From NCBI RefSeq assembly GCF_004354085.1, contig NZ_SMSE01000003.1, positions 124,001-188,000 on the forward strand: a stretch of DNA of 64,000 bases, given 5' to 3'. The stretch's first letter is position 1, and the number at the start of each line of letters is the position of its first letter. Source of the stretch: Seongchinamella unica (lineage in GTDB: Bacteria; Pseudomonadota; Gammaproteobacteria; Pseudomonadales; Halieaceae). Shown one piece after another: positions 17,436-26,188 of the stretch. The notes under the pieces were generated by a model. That model saw nothing but the letters and a program-made list of their open reading frames with translations, did no database searches and was not told the origin of the DNA. The position numbers and the translations under genes are program-made.

Positions 17436-18428
17436 ATGATCGATGTAAAAATGTGGGGCCGGGCCCTGAACCAGATGCCGAAACTGTCGCAACACGAGTG
17501 GCAGGCACTGGATCCGGTCGCTCGCTGGTTGATTGCCTGTCGCGCGTCTGTGTTGTTCATGACCTTTACCGCCGCCGCCCTTGGCGGGCTGATGGCGTGG
17601 CGAGCAGGTTTTTTCCAGTGGGACCTGTGGCTGGCAACGGTTCTCGGCCTGATGTTCGCCCACGCCACCAACAATCTCCTTAACGACTACACCGACTCGC
17701 GTCGGGGCATAGACAAGGACAACTACTACCGCAACCAGTACGGTGTGCATGTCCTGGAAGACGGCCTGATGGACGAGGGTGAGTTCTGGCGCTACCTGGG
17801 GATCACCGCCGGCATTGCATTGCTGCTGGGCGGCTGGCTGATTTACCAGCGCAGCGGGCTGACCCTGGACCTGATGCTGGCCGGGGCCTTTTTCGTGCTG
17901 TTCTATACCTGGCCGTTGAAGTACTACGGGATGGGCGAGCCCGCCGTACTGCTGGTATGGGGGCCGCTGATGGTGGGCGGCAGCTACTACGTGCTGGCCG
18001 GGCAATGGAGCTGGGACGTCACCTGGCTGAGTCTGGTATTCGCACTGGGCCCAACCACGGTGTTGTTCGGCAAACATACCGACAAGCTGGAAGCCGACAA
18101 GGGCAAGGGCGTGAACACCCTGCCGGTGATACTCGGTGAAACCCGGTCGCGCGACAGCGTACTGATCATGATTGCCGCCCAGTACCTGTTGTGCCTGGCG
18201 CTGGTGGCCGGTGGCAGCTTCGGCTGGCCTCTGTTACTGGTACTGGCCAACCTGCCCAACCTGCCCGGCCTGCTCCGGATTTACGGGCAGCCCAAGCCGG
18301 CGGCGGCGCCGGAAAATTTTCCCGATGGGATCTGGCCCCTGTGGTTTTCCGCCTTCGCTTTCCGCCACACCCGCCAGTTCACCACGCTCTTCCTGCTGGG
18401 GCTGGTCGCCGACACCCTGATCGGTTGA
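17436..18428 (+). CDS. UbiA-family prenyltransferase, MenA-like
   Basis: A 330-residue polytopic inner-membrane protein of the UbiA superfamily. The first Asp-rich motif is NDYTDSRRGID near residue 88, the second is the DKLEADKGKG region near residue 216, and GEPAVLLVWGPLMVGGSYYV near residue 167 resembles the MenA subfamily more than UbiA. MenA attaches a polyprenyl chain to 1,4-dihydroxy-2-naphthoate in menaquinone synthesis. Its position next to two quinol-dehydrogenase-type cytochromes suggests a role in the quinone pool that feeds them. That link is inference, and UbiA, CtaB or chlorophyll-type synthases are alternatives. AGGAAA lies about 11 bases before the ATG. Confidence 0.82.
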   Translation: MIDVKMWGRALNQMPKLSQHEWQALDPVARWLIACRASVLFMTFTAAALGGLMAWRAGFFQWDLWLATVLGLMFAHATNNLLNDYTDSRRGIDKDNYYRNQYGVHVLEDGLMDEGEFWRYLGITAGIALLLGGWLIYQRSGLTLDLMLAGAFFVLFYTWPLKYYGMGEPAVLLVWGPLMVGGSYYVLAGQWSWDVTWLSLVFALGPTTVLFGKHTDKLEADKGKGVNTLPVILGETRSRDSVLIMIAAQYLLCLALVAGGSFGWPLLLVLANLPNLPGLLRIYGQPKPAAAPENFPDGIWPLWFSAFAFRHTRQFTTLFLLGLVADTLIG

Positions 18429-18494
18429 TTCACTGGCTTTTATTTCCGGCCTGCTCCAGAATGACCACACAAGAACAAGGGAATGGGATCAACC

Positions 18495-19013
18495 ATGGAG
18501 AACAGGAAGACTCTCCTGCTGCTCGCTGCAGGTATCGCGATCGGCATTGCCGGACTGCTGGCCTTCGAGGGCACCCTGCACGCAACCAGCACCGACAAGT
18601 TCTGCACCAGCTGCCACGAAATGGACATTCCGCTGGCGCAATTGCAGAAAACCAGCCATTTCAATAACGCCAGCGGCGTCAGTGCCGGCTGCTCCGACTG
18701 TCACATTCCCCGGGAGTTCATCCCCAAAATGGTGCGCAAGGTAGAAGCCGCCAGGGAGGTCTGGGGCTCCCTCACCGGCATTATCGATACGCCGGAGAAA
18801 TACCAGGCACACGCGCCGACCATGAAAGCGCGGGAGATCGCCCGACTCAAAGCCAATGATTCCCAGGAGTGCCGCAACTGTCACGATGCCCAGAGAATGC
18901 TCTCGGTCATCCAGAGTTCCAAGGCCCAGCGCTTCCACCGGGCCCTGGCTTCGAATCGCAAGACCTGCATCGACTGCCACGCAGGCATCGCCCATCCCGA
19001 TAACTCGAGCTGA
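18495..19013 (+). CDS. CymA-like tetraheme c-type cytochrome (NapC/NirT family)
   Basis: A 172-residue membrane-anchored cytochrome. A single helix near residues 7-24 is followed by TLHATSTDKFCTSCH (haem 1, 37-41), CSDCH (66-70), CRNCH (126-130) and CIDCH followed by AGIAHP (158-162). Both ends resemble CymA of Shewanella, which oxidises menaquinol and reduces MtrA-type decahemes. It directly precedes the two decaheme genes, the expected place for that role. The ATG at 18495 is chosen over one four codons upstream because it gives the more typical N-terminus; a GGGA-type ribosome site is about 12 bases away. Electron partner inferred. Confidence 0.9.
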   Translation: MENRKTLLLLAAGIAIGIAGLLAFEGTLHATSTDKFCTSCHEMDIPLAQLQKTSHFNNASGVSAGCSDCHIPREFIPKMVRKVEAAREVWGSLTGIIDTPEKYQAHAPTMKAREIARLKANDSQECRNCHDAQRMLSVIQSSKAQRFHRALASNRKTCIDCHAGIAHPDNSS

Positions 19014-19060
19014 TTATGTCGACCCACCCGACAACACGACCCACCAGGAGGGACTCGATC

Positions 19061-20596
19061 ATGCGCATGACGATTATCGCTGGACTGGCCGCTATTGTTC
19101 TCACCCTGGGGACCAGTGGAGCAACAGCGCAGGCGTCCAGTTCAGAGGCTTGCCTGGAGTGTCACGACTACGGTGAGGATTCGCCCGTACACCTGGTATT
19201 AGCCGGCGCCCACGGCACGGCGCTGGAGGCCGGCGATGACCGCCAGGGCTGTATCGAGTGCCACGGTGGTAGCGCTGACCACATGCGGGCTCCGAGGAGG
19301 AATTCCCCGGATGTCAGTTTTGGTCCCCGCTGGAGTTCCACCGCCGGCGCCCAGGATCAGCCCTGCCTCGGCTGCCACGAGCAGGGCACCGCCAGCAACT
19401 GGCGCCACGCCCTGCACATGCACAATAACCTCACCTGCATCACCTGCCACGACATCCACACTGCCGAGGACAAGGTCCAGGTTGCGACATCCCAGGCCGG
19501 TGTCTGCGAAACCTGTCACAAGGTACAGAAACAGGGTGTCCACGGGATGGAGCGGCGCAAGAAACGCAATCCGCCCTGCACTGAGTGTCACAATCCCCAC
19601 AATCACGAGGATGCCCAGGCCCAGATGCTCCGCAACGGCTCGGCCGGCTGCCTGTACTGCCACGACCTCGAGCGGATGGCCGCCAGTGAGCGCGTCAGCG
19701 CCAAGGCCAAGAGCTACCACAAGGTGATGACCAACCCGGAGCGAACCTGCCTGGACTGTCACGAGGGCATTGCCCACGCGGCCGCAGATTCCGCGCCTCC
19801 CATGCACCCCCAGCCGGTAAGCGCTGCTGAGGTGACACTGTTCTACCCGGGAATGACCGACAGCGACTGGCTGTTGCACCTGCACCCGGGCTCGCAACCC
19901 CTGCGCCAGGGAGCCAATTGCCAACAGTGCCATCGGGGCGACGAGGCCGGCATGGGGGAGATTCTTGCGGACGGATCGATCACACCGGCTGCCCGCAACA
20001 TTGCACTGGCGTTCGCGGTGATCGATAACGCCCTGCGGGTAACCGTCAGCTGGGAGTCCGGTAGCGACGACAGACAACTCGCTATCATGTGGGGTGACCG
20101 CAGTAATGACGCCTTCGCCCGCGGTGGCTGCTTTGCCGCCTGTCACAACGACATGGCGGGCATGAGTCGCGACAGCGGCCGGGTGGGCCAGAAGTACCTC
20201 GGAATATCCAGGGAGCAGCGGCAGCAGATCGGCCAGCCGGCTATTGTCCGCAGCGAAGACGAACTCGCCAGGCTCAGGGCCGAGGGTCACTTCGCAGAAA
20301 TCTGGCGCCTGGACCTTGACTCCGGGACAGTGGACACCGCGATCCTGCTGGCCGAAACCCCCTGGGAATCGTCAAAGTTGATCGAGATCAACACTTCTTC
20401 AGACGGCAATCGCCGCAGCGTGGCATTCACCCGGATGCTGGGCAATACTGATAACGGGTTGAATTTTAATAAAAGCGAGAAGTACACCCTGGGTGTTGCC
20501 CTGAGCGGCAAAGATAACCCGGGGGCGAAACACTGGGTGTCGCTGCCGCTGACCCTGAGTTTTGGCGGCAACGATACAGACTTCACAGCCGAGTAA
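19061..20596 (+). CDS. Periplasmic decaheme cytochrome fused to an ethylbenzene-dehydrogenase-type haem domain
   Basis: 511 residues with a signal peptide (to about ATAQA, residue 27). The N-terminal region has nine CxxCH sites (CLECH, CIECH, CLGCH, CITCH, CETCH, CTECH, CLYCH, CLDCH, CQQCH), in a DmsE/MtrA-like order including the motif PDVSFGPRWSS shared with the next gene. The C-terminal part, from about residue 295, holds an unusual CFAACH (CX3CH) and ends WVSLPLTLSFG, features of the EB_dh domain seen in DMSO-reductase-type haem subunits. This suggests ten haems in all. AGGAGG lies about 8 bases before the ATG. The gene overlaps the next by one base (TAATG). Predicted role: periplasmic electron carrier or reductase subunit. 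Function unproven. Confidence 0.82.
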   Translation: MRMTIIAGLAAIVLTLGTSGATAQASSSEACLECHDYGEDSPVHLVLAGAHGTALEAGDDRQGCIECHGGSADHMRAPRRNSPDVSFGPRWSSTAGAQDQPCLGCHEQGTASNWRHALHMHNNLTCITCHDIHTAEDKVQVATSQAGVCETCHKVQKQGVHGMERRKKRNPPCTECHNPHNHEDAQAQMLRNGSAGCLYCHDLERMAASERVSAKAKSYHKVMTNPERTCLDCHEGIAHAAADSAPPMHPQPVSAAEVTLFYPGMTDSDWLLHLHPGSQPLRQGANCQQCHRGDEAGMGEILADGSITPAARNIALAFAVIDNALRVTVSWESGSDDRQLAIMWGDRSNDAFARGGCFAACHNDMAGMSRDSGRVGQKYLGISREQRQQIGQPAIVRSEDELARLRAEGHFAEIWRLDLDSGTVDTAILLAETPWESSKLIEINTSSDGNRRSVAFTRMLGNTDNGLNFNKSEKYTLGVALSGKDNPGAKHWVSLPLTLSFGGNDTDFTAE

Positions 20597-21495
20597 TGGT
20601 GCCAATGAACACGCGATGGATTCAGGCGGTTGTCGTTTTATGCAGTGCGCTGCTGGCTGCAGTGGCGCACACTGAAGATGGCCCCGGTTGCCTGGACTGC
20701 CACACCGCCGATGCCGATATCCCGGTGCACGTGGTCTTCAGCAGCGTTCACGGTAATCTGCTGGGCGGCGGTGCCGCCGCCTGCACCGGCTGCCACGGGC
20801 CCTCCGAGGCCCATGATCGCAGGGGCCGTCGCAACCCACCCGATGTCAGCTTCGGCCCGAAATGGACATCCGACCTCGAGGCGCGCAATGGCGCCTGCCA
20901 GGGCTGCCACGCGGGTGACAAGCAGTTGTTGTGGCTCGGCAGTGAACACGAACAGGAAAACCTGGCCTGCGCCGATTGCCATACAGCCCACAGCCAACAG
21001 GACCCGGCCATGAGTGTCGAACTGGCAGGCGACCAGTGTGTGAGCTGCCACAGTCGCCAGCGGGCGCAAATGAAATTACCGTCCCGGCACCCCATCGCGG
21101 AGGGTAAGACGGCCTGCACCGACTGCCACAACCCTCACGGAAGCGCCACTGATGCCGACCTGCATCAGGTCACTCTCAACGAAAATTGCTACAGCTGCCA
21201 CCAGGAGATGCGGGGGCCGCTACTGTGGGAGCACGAACCGGTCACTGAAGACTGCTCCACCTGCCACAACCCGCACGGATCGGTAAATGATCGACTGCTG
21301 ACAGCGCGGGGACCCGCTCTCTGCCAGCAGTGCCACTCCGCCGCATTCCACCCCAGCCTTCCCTACGGTGCTGAGGGCTTACCCGCTGGCAGTAGTGGCA
21401 GCAGCAACCGCAACCTGGTCGGCAAGAACTGCACCAACTGCCACTCCCAGGTCCACGGATCAAACCACCCGTCGGGAGCGAGGCTGACACGATGA
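20596..21495 (+). CDS. mtrA: MtrA/DmsE-like periplasmic decaheme c-type cytochrome
   Basis: 299 residues with a short signal peptide (VVVLCSALLAAVAHT) and ten CxxCH sites: CLDCH (32-36), CTGCH, CQGCH, CADCH, CVSCH, CTDCH, CYSCH, CSTCH, CQQCH and CTNCH. In Shewanella, MtrA plugs the periplasmic mouth of the MtrB barrel and carries electrons through it; DmsE does the same for extracellular DMSO reduction. The gene overlaps the preceding decaheme by one base and the following mtrB-like gene by four (ATGA), strong evidence for a translationally coupled conduit. The ATG at 20596 fits the TAATG coupling; one at 20605 is the alternative. Confidence 0.92.
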   Translation: MVPMNTRWIQAVVVLCSALLAAVAHTEDGPGCLDCHTADADIPVHVVFSSVHGNLLGGGAAACTGCHGPSEAHDRRGRRNPPDVSFGPKWTSDLEARNGACQGCHAGDKQLLWLGSEHEQENLACADCHTAHSQQDPAMSVELAGDQCVSCHSRQRAQMKLPSRHPIAEGKTACTDCHNPHGSATDADLHQVTLNENCYSCHQEMRGPLLWEHEPVTEDCSTCHNPHGSVNDRLLTARGPALCQQCHSAAFHPSLPYGAEGLPAGSSGSSNRNLVGKNCTNCHSQVHGSNHPSGARLTR

Positions 21496-23762
21496 AGCAG
21501 CGCAGGCACCTGCCGTTCCGGCTCACCGCGGTCAGCACCCTGGTCCTGGTGGCACAAGGCGTTGTAGGCCAGGCCCAAGAAGACGCGGCCCAGGCCGAGA
21601 CAGCATACGCACCGCTGCTGGTAACAGCCCTCAACCAGGGTCACACCTGGACATCAGGCTATGCCGGACATGTGCAGCTGGGGCTGGGCTATACCTCGGA
21701 CGATAATTTCATGTTCGGTCAGTACAACGGCCTGCAGGACGATGGCGCCAACATTATCGGCAACCTGCACTGGCAGGACTTCAGTAACCGTGAAAGCCAG
21801 TGGCGGTTATCCGTGTCTGACCTGGGCCTGGATACCCGGGAAGGCCGGCTGAGCTGGAGCAACAACGGCAAGTTGCAGGTCAACCTGGGCTTCGACTCAC
21901 AAATACAGGTCCGCAACAACAGCGGTGAGACACCATTCCGCGGCTCCAGCAGTCCCCTGCGCCTGCCCGACAACTGGGTCACCGGCTCCACCACCGCGGA
22001 CTTCAGCCAGCTCGGAGCCAGCCTGCATGGATTTGACCGGGAACTGGAACGCGACAAATTGTTCGCCGGCCTGCAACTGAGGCTCAACGACAGCTGGCAG
22101 CTGGACGGCAACCTGTCCTATGAGGAGAAACAGGGCACCGGCGACACGGCCGGCGCCATGTACCTGGACGCATCCTCCGGTGATGCGGTGCTGTTGCCGC
22201 GGCCGGTGGACTACCGAACTACCGAATTTGACCTTGGACTTGCCTACAACGCTGGCAAACTCAACCTGCAGGCACGTATCGACTACTCGGATTTCGACAA
22301 CAAGGACGACATCCTGGTGTGGGAAAACCCCTACCGCTCCCGCTCCCCGGAAAGTGCCGGCGGACTGGGGCAGGCGCCTGATAATGAGCAATTACGGGGG
22401 CGCATCACCGGCCAGTACGTGTTCACACCCGACGCACGCTTTCAGTTTGATGGCAGCTACGCCGTGTCGGAGCAGGACCAGGATTACCTTGAGTACAGCG
22501 TCAACCCGGCGGCCAGTGTGAGCCAGCCACTGCCGAGGACCTCGTTTGACGGCGAGGCCCAGACCGGCACCCTCAACGCCAAGCTCTGGCTGCGGCCGCT
22601 GCGCAAGCTGGACATCGATCTTTTCTTCCGGGGCAGGGAGCGGGATTACGACAATCCACGCGACGGTTATCGCTATATCCGCGGCGATGGCAGCCGACAG
22701 CCTGAGCAGGCGCTGGCGGTTTACAATACCTCCCACCATTTCATCTCTAACACCTCAGGGGTCGAGGCCCGTTACCGCCTGCCCAAACGCAGCCGCCTGC
22801 AGCTGGAATACGCCTACGAGCAGATTGAGCGGGAGAACGCGGCGGTAGAAGAGACCGAGGAAGATCGTTTCACCCTGGGTTACCGTATCCAACCCTGGGA
22901 CAATTTCACCGCCAAAGCGGAATTGCGGTACGGCGACCGTCGCGCCGACACCTATCACTGGGACCAGCGCTTCTACGCCCTGCTCGACGTGGAATTGATC
23001 AATGCCACACCCGACAACCAACGCTTTATCAATCATCCCGAACTGAGCCAGTTCTACCTGGCCAACCGCGAGCAGGATCAGGGCAAGCTGGACCTCAGCT
23101 GGCTGCCCGCTGACCACTGGAACCTGAATTTCAACCTGCTGCTGCGCAACGACGACTACGACAAAACCTACACCGGCCTGCGGTATTCCTACTGGGAACG
23201 CTATCACCTCAGTGCCAGCTACAATCCGTCGCAGCAGGTATCTGCGACGCTCTACGGCGGCTATGACCGTTTTGAGTCGGAACAAATGGGCCGTGCCTTC
23301 CGCGGTGGCGCAGAAAAGAACGCGTTTGCCATTTACCCGCCCCTGCCCCAGGCCAGCGACCCTGACCGCGACTGGCGCACCGACACCACCGACAGCAGCG
23401 TGACCGTCGGCGCCAACCTGCACTGGCAACTGGCGGAGCATCTGGCGCTGGAAGCAGACTACAGTTTTGTCGATACCGAGAGCGACCAGGAATTCAGGAC
23501 TTACGGTGCTTCCGACCTTGAGCCGGAAGACCTGCCGACCGTGGCGACCACCCTGCATCACTTCGTCGCCAGCGGCACCTGGCACATGCGCGAGGACCTG
23601 TCGTTCAAACTGGACTACCAGTACTACCGGTACAGTTCGGATGACCGGGCGCTGCAGGGCGTCCGGGCAGACAGCATCGACAAGGTACTGACCTTCGGGG
23701 CGAGAAACCCCAATGAAACGATTCACTACGTGGGCGTGTCGGCCATTTACAGCTGGCAATAG
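21492..23762 (+). CDS. mtrB: MtrB/PioB-like outer-membrane porin
   Basis: 756 residues with a signal peptide (LVLVAQGVVGQAQ) and many alternating amphipathic strands, ending in the barrel C-terminus HYVGVSAIYSWQ. Its length and place directly between MtrA-like and OmcA/MtrC-like genes fit the decaheme-associated MtrB/PioB family, whose barrel sheaths MtrA in the outer membrane. The N-terminal CXXC seen in Shewanella MtrB is absent; the whole protein has no Cys. Start by ATGA overlap with mtrA. The assignment rests on predicted topology, size and context, since individual family motifs could not be aligned by eye. Confidence 0.86.
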   Translation: MKQRRHLPFRLTAVSTLVLVAQGVVGQAQEDAAQAETAYAPLLVTALNQGHTWTSGYAGHVQLGLGYTSDDNFMFGQYNGLQDDGANIIGNLHWQDFSNRESQWRLSVSDLGLDTREGRLSWSNNGKLQVNLGFDSQIQVRNNSGETPFRGSSSPLRLPDNWVTGSTTADFSQLGASLHGFDRELERDKLFAGLQLRLNDSWQLDGNLSYEEKQGTGDTAGAMYLDASSGDAVLLPRPVDYRTTEFDLGLAYNAGKLNLQARIDYSDFDNKDDILVWENPYRSRSPESAGGLGQAPDNEQLRGRITGQYVFTPDARFQFDGSYAVSEQDQDYLEYSVNPAASVSQPLPRTSFDGEAQTGTLNAKLWLRPLRKLDIDLFFRGRERDYDNPRDGYRYIRGDGSRQPEQALAVYNTSHHFISNTSGVEARYRLPKRSRLQLEYAYEQIERENAAVEETEEDRFTLGYRIQPWDNFTAKAELRYGDRRADTYHWDQRFYALLDVELINATPDNQRFINHPELSQFYLANREQDQGKLDLSWLPADHWNLNFNLLLRNDDYDKTYTGLRYSYWERYHLSASYNPSQQVSATLYGGYDRFESEQMGRAFRGGAEKNAFAIYPPLPQASDPDRDWRTDTTDSSVTVGANLHWQLAEHLALEADYSFVDTESDQEFRTYGASDLEPEDLPTVATTLHHFVASGTWHMREDLSFKLDYQYYRYSSDDRALQGVRADSIDKVLTFGARNPNETIHYVGVSAIYSWQ

Positions 23763-23796
23763 CACCAACCAGGCCCTGAGAGGCGGGAGAAGAGCC

Positions 23797-26085
23797 ATGG
23801 GAACATTTACACGCAACTGGATGATGGCGGCCACACTTGGCCTGCTGGTCGCCTGTGGTGGCGGGGGCGGTGGTGACCGCGCCGCGGGCGTAGAGCCCGG
23901 ACCACCGCCCGGGAATGGCCCGGTAACCCCTCCACCGCCGGTTATTCCCGACCCCGAGGTTGCCCCCTACGCGGAGCAGGAGGTTCTGCTGGCAACCATT
24001 ACCAGTGTCAGCCTCAATGACAGCAACCAGGCGGTCGTCGATTTCCAGCTTACCAACGGTGACGGCATTGCCATTACCGACCTGGAGCCTGGCAATGTCC
24101 GCTTTACCATAGCCAAGCTACAGGCCAGTGAGCTGGGCAGCATGACCGGTACCTGGCAATCTTACGTAAACGACATCGAGCCCCCGGACAACTGGGGCGT
24201 GACCGATGTCGGCACCGAAGACAAACTGCAGGCAACCTACGAGCGCAACGAAGACGGGCTGGTCAACAACGGGGACGGGACCTACCAGTACACCTTCGCG
24301 ACCGATCTCACTAATCTGCCGGCGGACATCCTCGCACAGGCAGAGGTGGAGGGGCTGGACCTCAGCTACCAGGCTGACCGCACCCACCGGGTGGCCATCC
24401 AGTTTGACGGCGCACCCGGCAAGACCAACCCGGTTTACGACTGGATACCGGCCACCGGGGCAACCAGCGGCGTTTTCAACATGGACATCGCCGCCACCGC
24501 CAACTGCAATAACTGCCACGATCCACTGGCGATGCACGGTAGTGGCCGGGTTGAAGTCCAATACTGCGTGACCTGCCACAATGCCGGCACTACCGACGCC
24601 CACAGCACCAACACGCTGAACATGAAAGTCCTGATTCACAAGTTGCACTCAGGGGCCAACCTGCCGAGCGTTGGCGCCGGCGAAGATTATTACATTATTG
24701 GTTTCCGCGGCAGCAAGCACGACTACTCCAATCTCCACTTCCCCCAGGACATCCGCAATTGCGTCAACTGCCATGCGGGTAGTGCCACTGGCGAAGGCAG
24801 GGACGACCTGGTGCTGACCGCCCAGGGCGACAACTGGGCTGAATACGCCTCCAGCGCCGCCTGTGGCAGCTGTCACGACGGTGAGGGCGCCCAGGGCCAC
24901 ATAGCCAGCCAGGAAGACACCGATTGCGCCAGCTGTCACTCCACCGCAGGCTTTGCCGGCAGCATTGCCGATAGCCACCGGATGCTGGTGGCTGAAGCCA
25001 GTGAACAGTTCATGGCCGAGGTCCTGGCCGTCGACAACACCATGCCCGGGGAGCAGCCCGTGGTCACCTTCAGGATCAGTAACCCCGGCACTGGCGAGGA
25101 CTGGGACATCAAGAACGATCCCGCCTTCAATGGTCCCGGTGCGCGCCTGGCCGTGGGCGTTGCCTGGGATACCGACGACTACAACAACATCGGCAACCAG
25201 GGTGACAACGCCAGCTCGGTACAGACCACGGATATCGCCAGCTTCGTTGACAATGGCGATGGCAGCTACTCCGTCACCATGCCAGTGGCGATTCCCGATG
25301 GCAGTGAAGCACCGGGCATTGCAGCCACCGGCTCAGGCACTGCCACCATTGAGGGCCACCCGGTCCTCGACGTCGACGATGAAGAGGAAGGCGCTGAGTC
25401 CATTCCGCTGACCAATGCCCACGCATACTTCTCCATTGACGAGCCGGACGGCACCGCCGTGTCGCGCCGCAGCGCCGTCGAGCTCGACAACTGCCTGTCA
25501 TGCCACGCCAAGCTGTCGCTGCACGGAGGTAACCGCAACGATAATATCGAGGTCTGCGTGACCTGCCACAACCCCCGCAATACCGACAAGCGCAGGCGTG
25601 AAATTGCCATGGATCCGCCCACCGACGGCAAGGATGAGGAGTCCATCGACTTCAAGACCATGATTCATGGCATCCATGCCGCAGCGATACGCGACAATCC
25701 GCTGGAGATCGTCGGTTTCGGCGGCTTCACCACCCACCGTTTCACCGAGGAAGAGGTGCATTTCCCCGGTGACCTGAGCAACTGTACCACCTGCCACACC
25801 GACTCCGGCTATACCCTGCCGCTGGCAGACAGTGTGCTCGGCACCACGGTGGATACCGGTGCCGACCGCGCTGACCCGGCCGATGACGTGGTGGTGACTC
25901 CTACTGCAGCCGTGTGCTCCGCCTGCCACGACAATCAGGTGGCGAGATCCCATATGGCGTCCAATGGCGGCAACTTCGCGACCAGCCAGGCCGCGATCGA
26001 TAGCGGTGAGGTCGTGGAGCAATGCAGTGTGTGCCACGGCAGCGGCCGCAACGCCGACGTCTCGGTGGTACACAACCCCCGTTAG
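23797..26085 (+). CDS. mtrC: OmcA/MtrC-like outer-membrane decaheme lipoprotein
   Basis: 762 residues with a lipoprotein signal (LGLLVAC followed by a Gly-rich stretch) and ten CxxCH sites in two pentahaem groups: CNNCH, CVTCH, CVNCH, CGSCH, CASCH in the first half, and CLSCH, CVTCH, CTTCH, CSACH, CSVCH in the second. Beta-type regions precede each group. This four-domain plan matches the surface terminal reductases MtrC and OmcA, which reduce metals and flavins outside the cell. A longer frame starts at 23713 inside mtrB, but the ATG at 23797 has GGAG upstream and gives the lipobox at the right place. A hairpin terminator follows. Confidence 0.92.
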   Translation: MGTFTRNWMMAATLGLLVACGGGGGGDRAAGVEPGPPPGNGPVTPPPPVIPDPEVAPYAEQEVLLATITSVSLNDSNQAVVDFQLTNGDGIAITDLEPGNVRFTIAKLQASELGSMTGTWQSYVNDIEPPDNWGVTDVGTEDKLQATYERNEDGLVNNGDGTYQYTFATDLTNLPADILAQAEVEGLDLSYQADRTHRVAIQFDGAPGKTNPVYDWIPATGATSGVFNMDIAATANCNNCHDPLAMHGSGRVEVQYCVTCHNAGTTDAHSTNTLNMKVLIHKLHSGANLPSVGAGEDYYIIGFRGSKHDYSNLHFPQDIRNCVNCHAGSATGEGRDDLVLTAQGDNWAEYASSAACGSCHDGEGAQGHIASQEDTDCASCHSTAGFAGSIADSHRMLVAEASEQFMAEVLAVDNTMPGEQPVVTFRISNPGTGEDWDIKNDPAFNGPGARLAVGVAWDTDDYNNIGNQGDNASSVQTTDIASFVDNGDGSYSVTMPVAIPDGSEAPGIAATGSGTATIEGHPVLDVDDEEEGAESIPLTNAHAYFSIDEPDGTAVSRRSAVELDNCLSCHAKLSLHGGNRNDNIEVCVTCHNPRNTDKRRREIAMDPPTDGKDEESIDFKTMIHGIHAAAIRDNPLEIVGFGGFTTHRFTEEEVHFPGDLSNCTTCHTDSGYTLPLADSVLGTTVDTGADRADPADDVVVTPTAAVCSACHDNQVARSHMASNGGNFATSQAAIDSGEVVEQCSVCHGSGRNADVSVVHNPR

Positions 26086-26096
26086 CCCCCCGTTCT

Positions 26097-26133
26097 CCGT
26101 GGGCCCGCTTGCTGCGGGTTCACGGAATCTTTC
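26097..26133 (+). terminator. Terminator-like hairpin after mtrC
   Basis: A 12-bp stem (CCGTG-GG-CCCGC with GCGGG-TT-CACGG, two G-T pairs) and a 5-base loop, followed by the short T-rich AATCTTTCC. It probably ends the cytochrome transcript before hemH. Confidence 0.5.
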
Positions 26134-26151
26134 CAAAACACGATCCAATGC

Positions 26152-26180
26152 TTGGCCATAGGCGTAGACCTCCGTATATT
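26152..26180 (+). promoter_or_regulatory. Possible promoter of hemH
   Basis: TTGGCC (26152) and TATATT (26175) are 17 bp apart. They would place the transcript start at about the hemH ATG (26189), which also lacks a purine-rich ribosome site. Confidence 0.35.
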
Positions 26181-26188
26181 GGCCTCCC

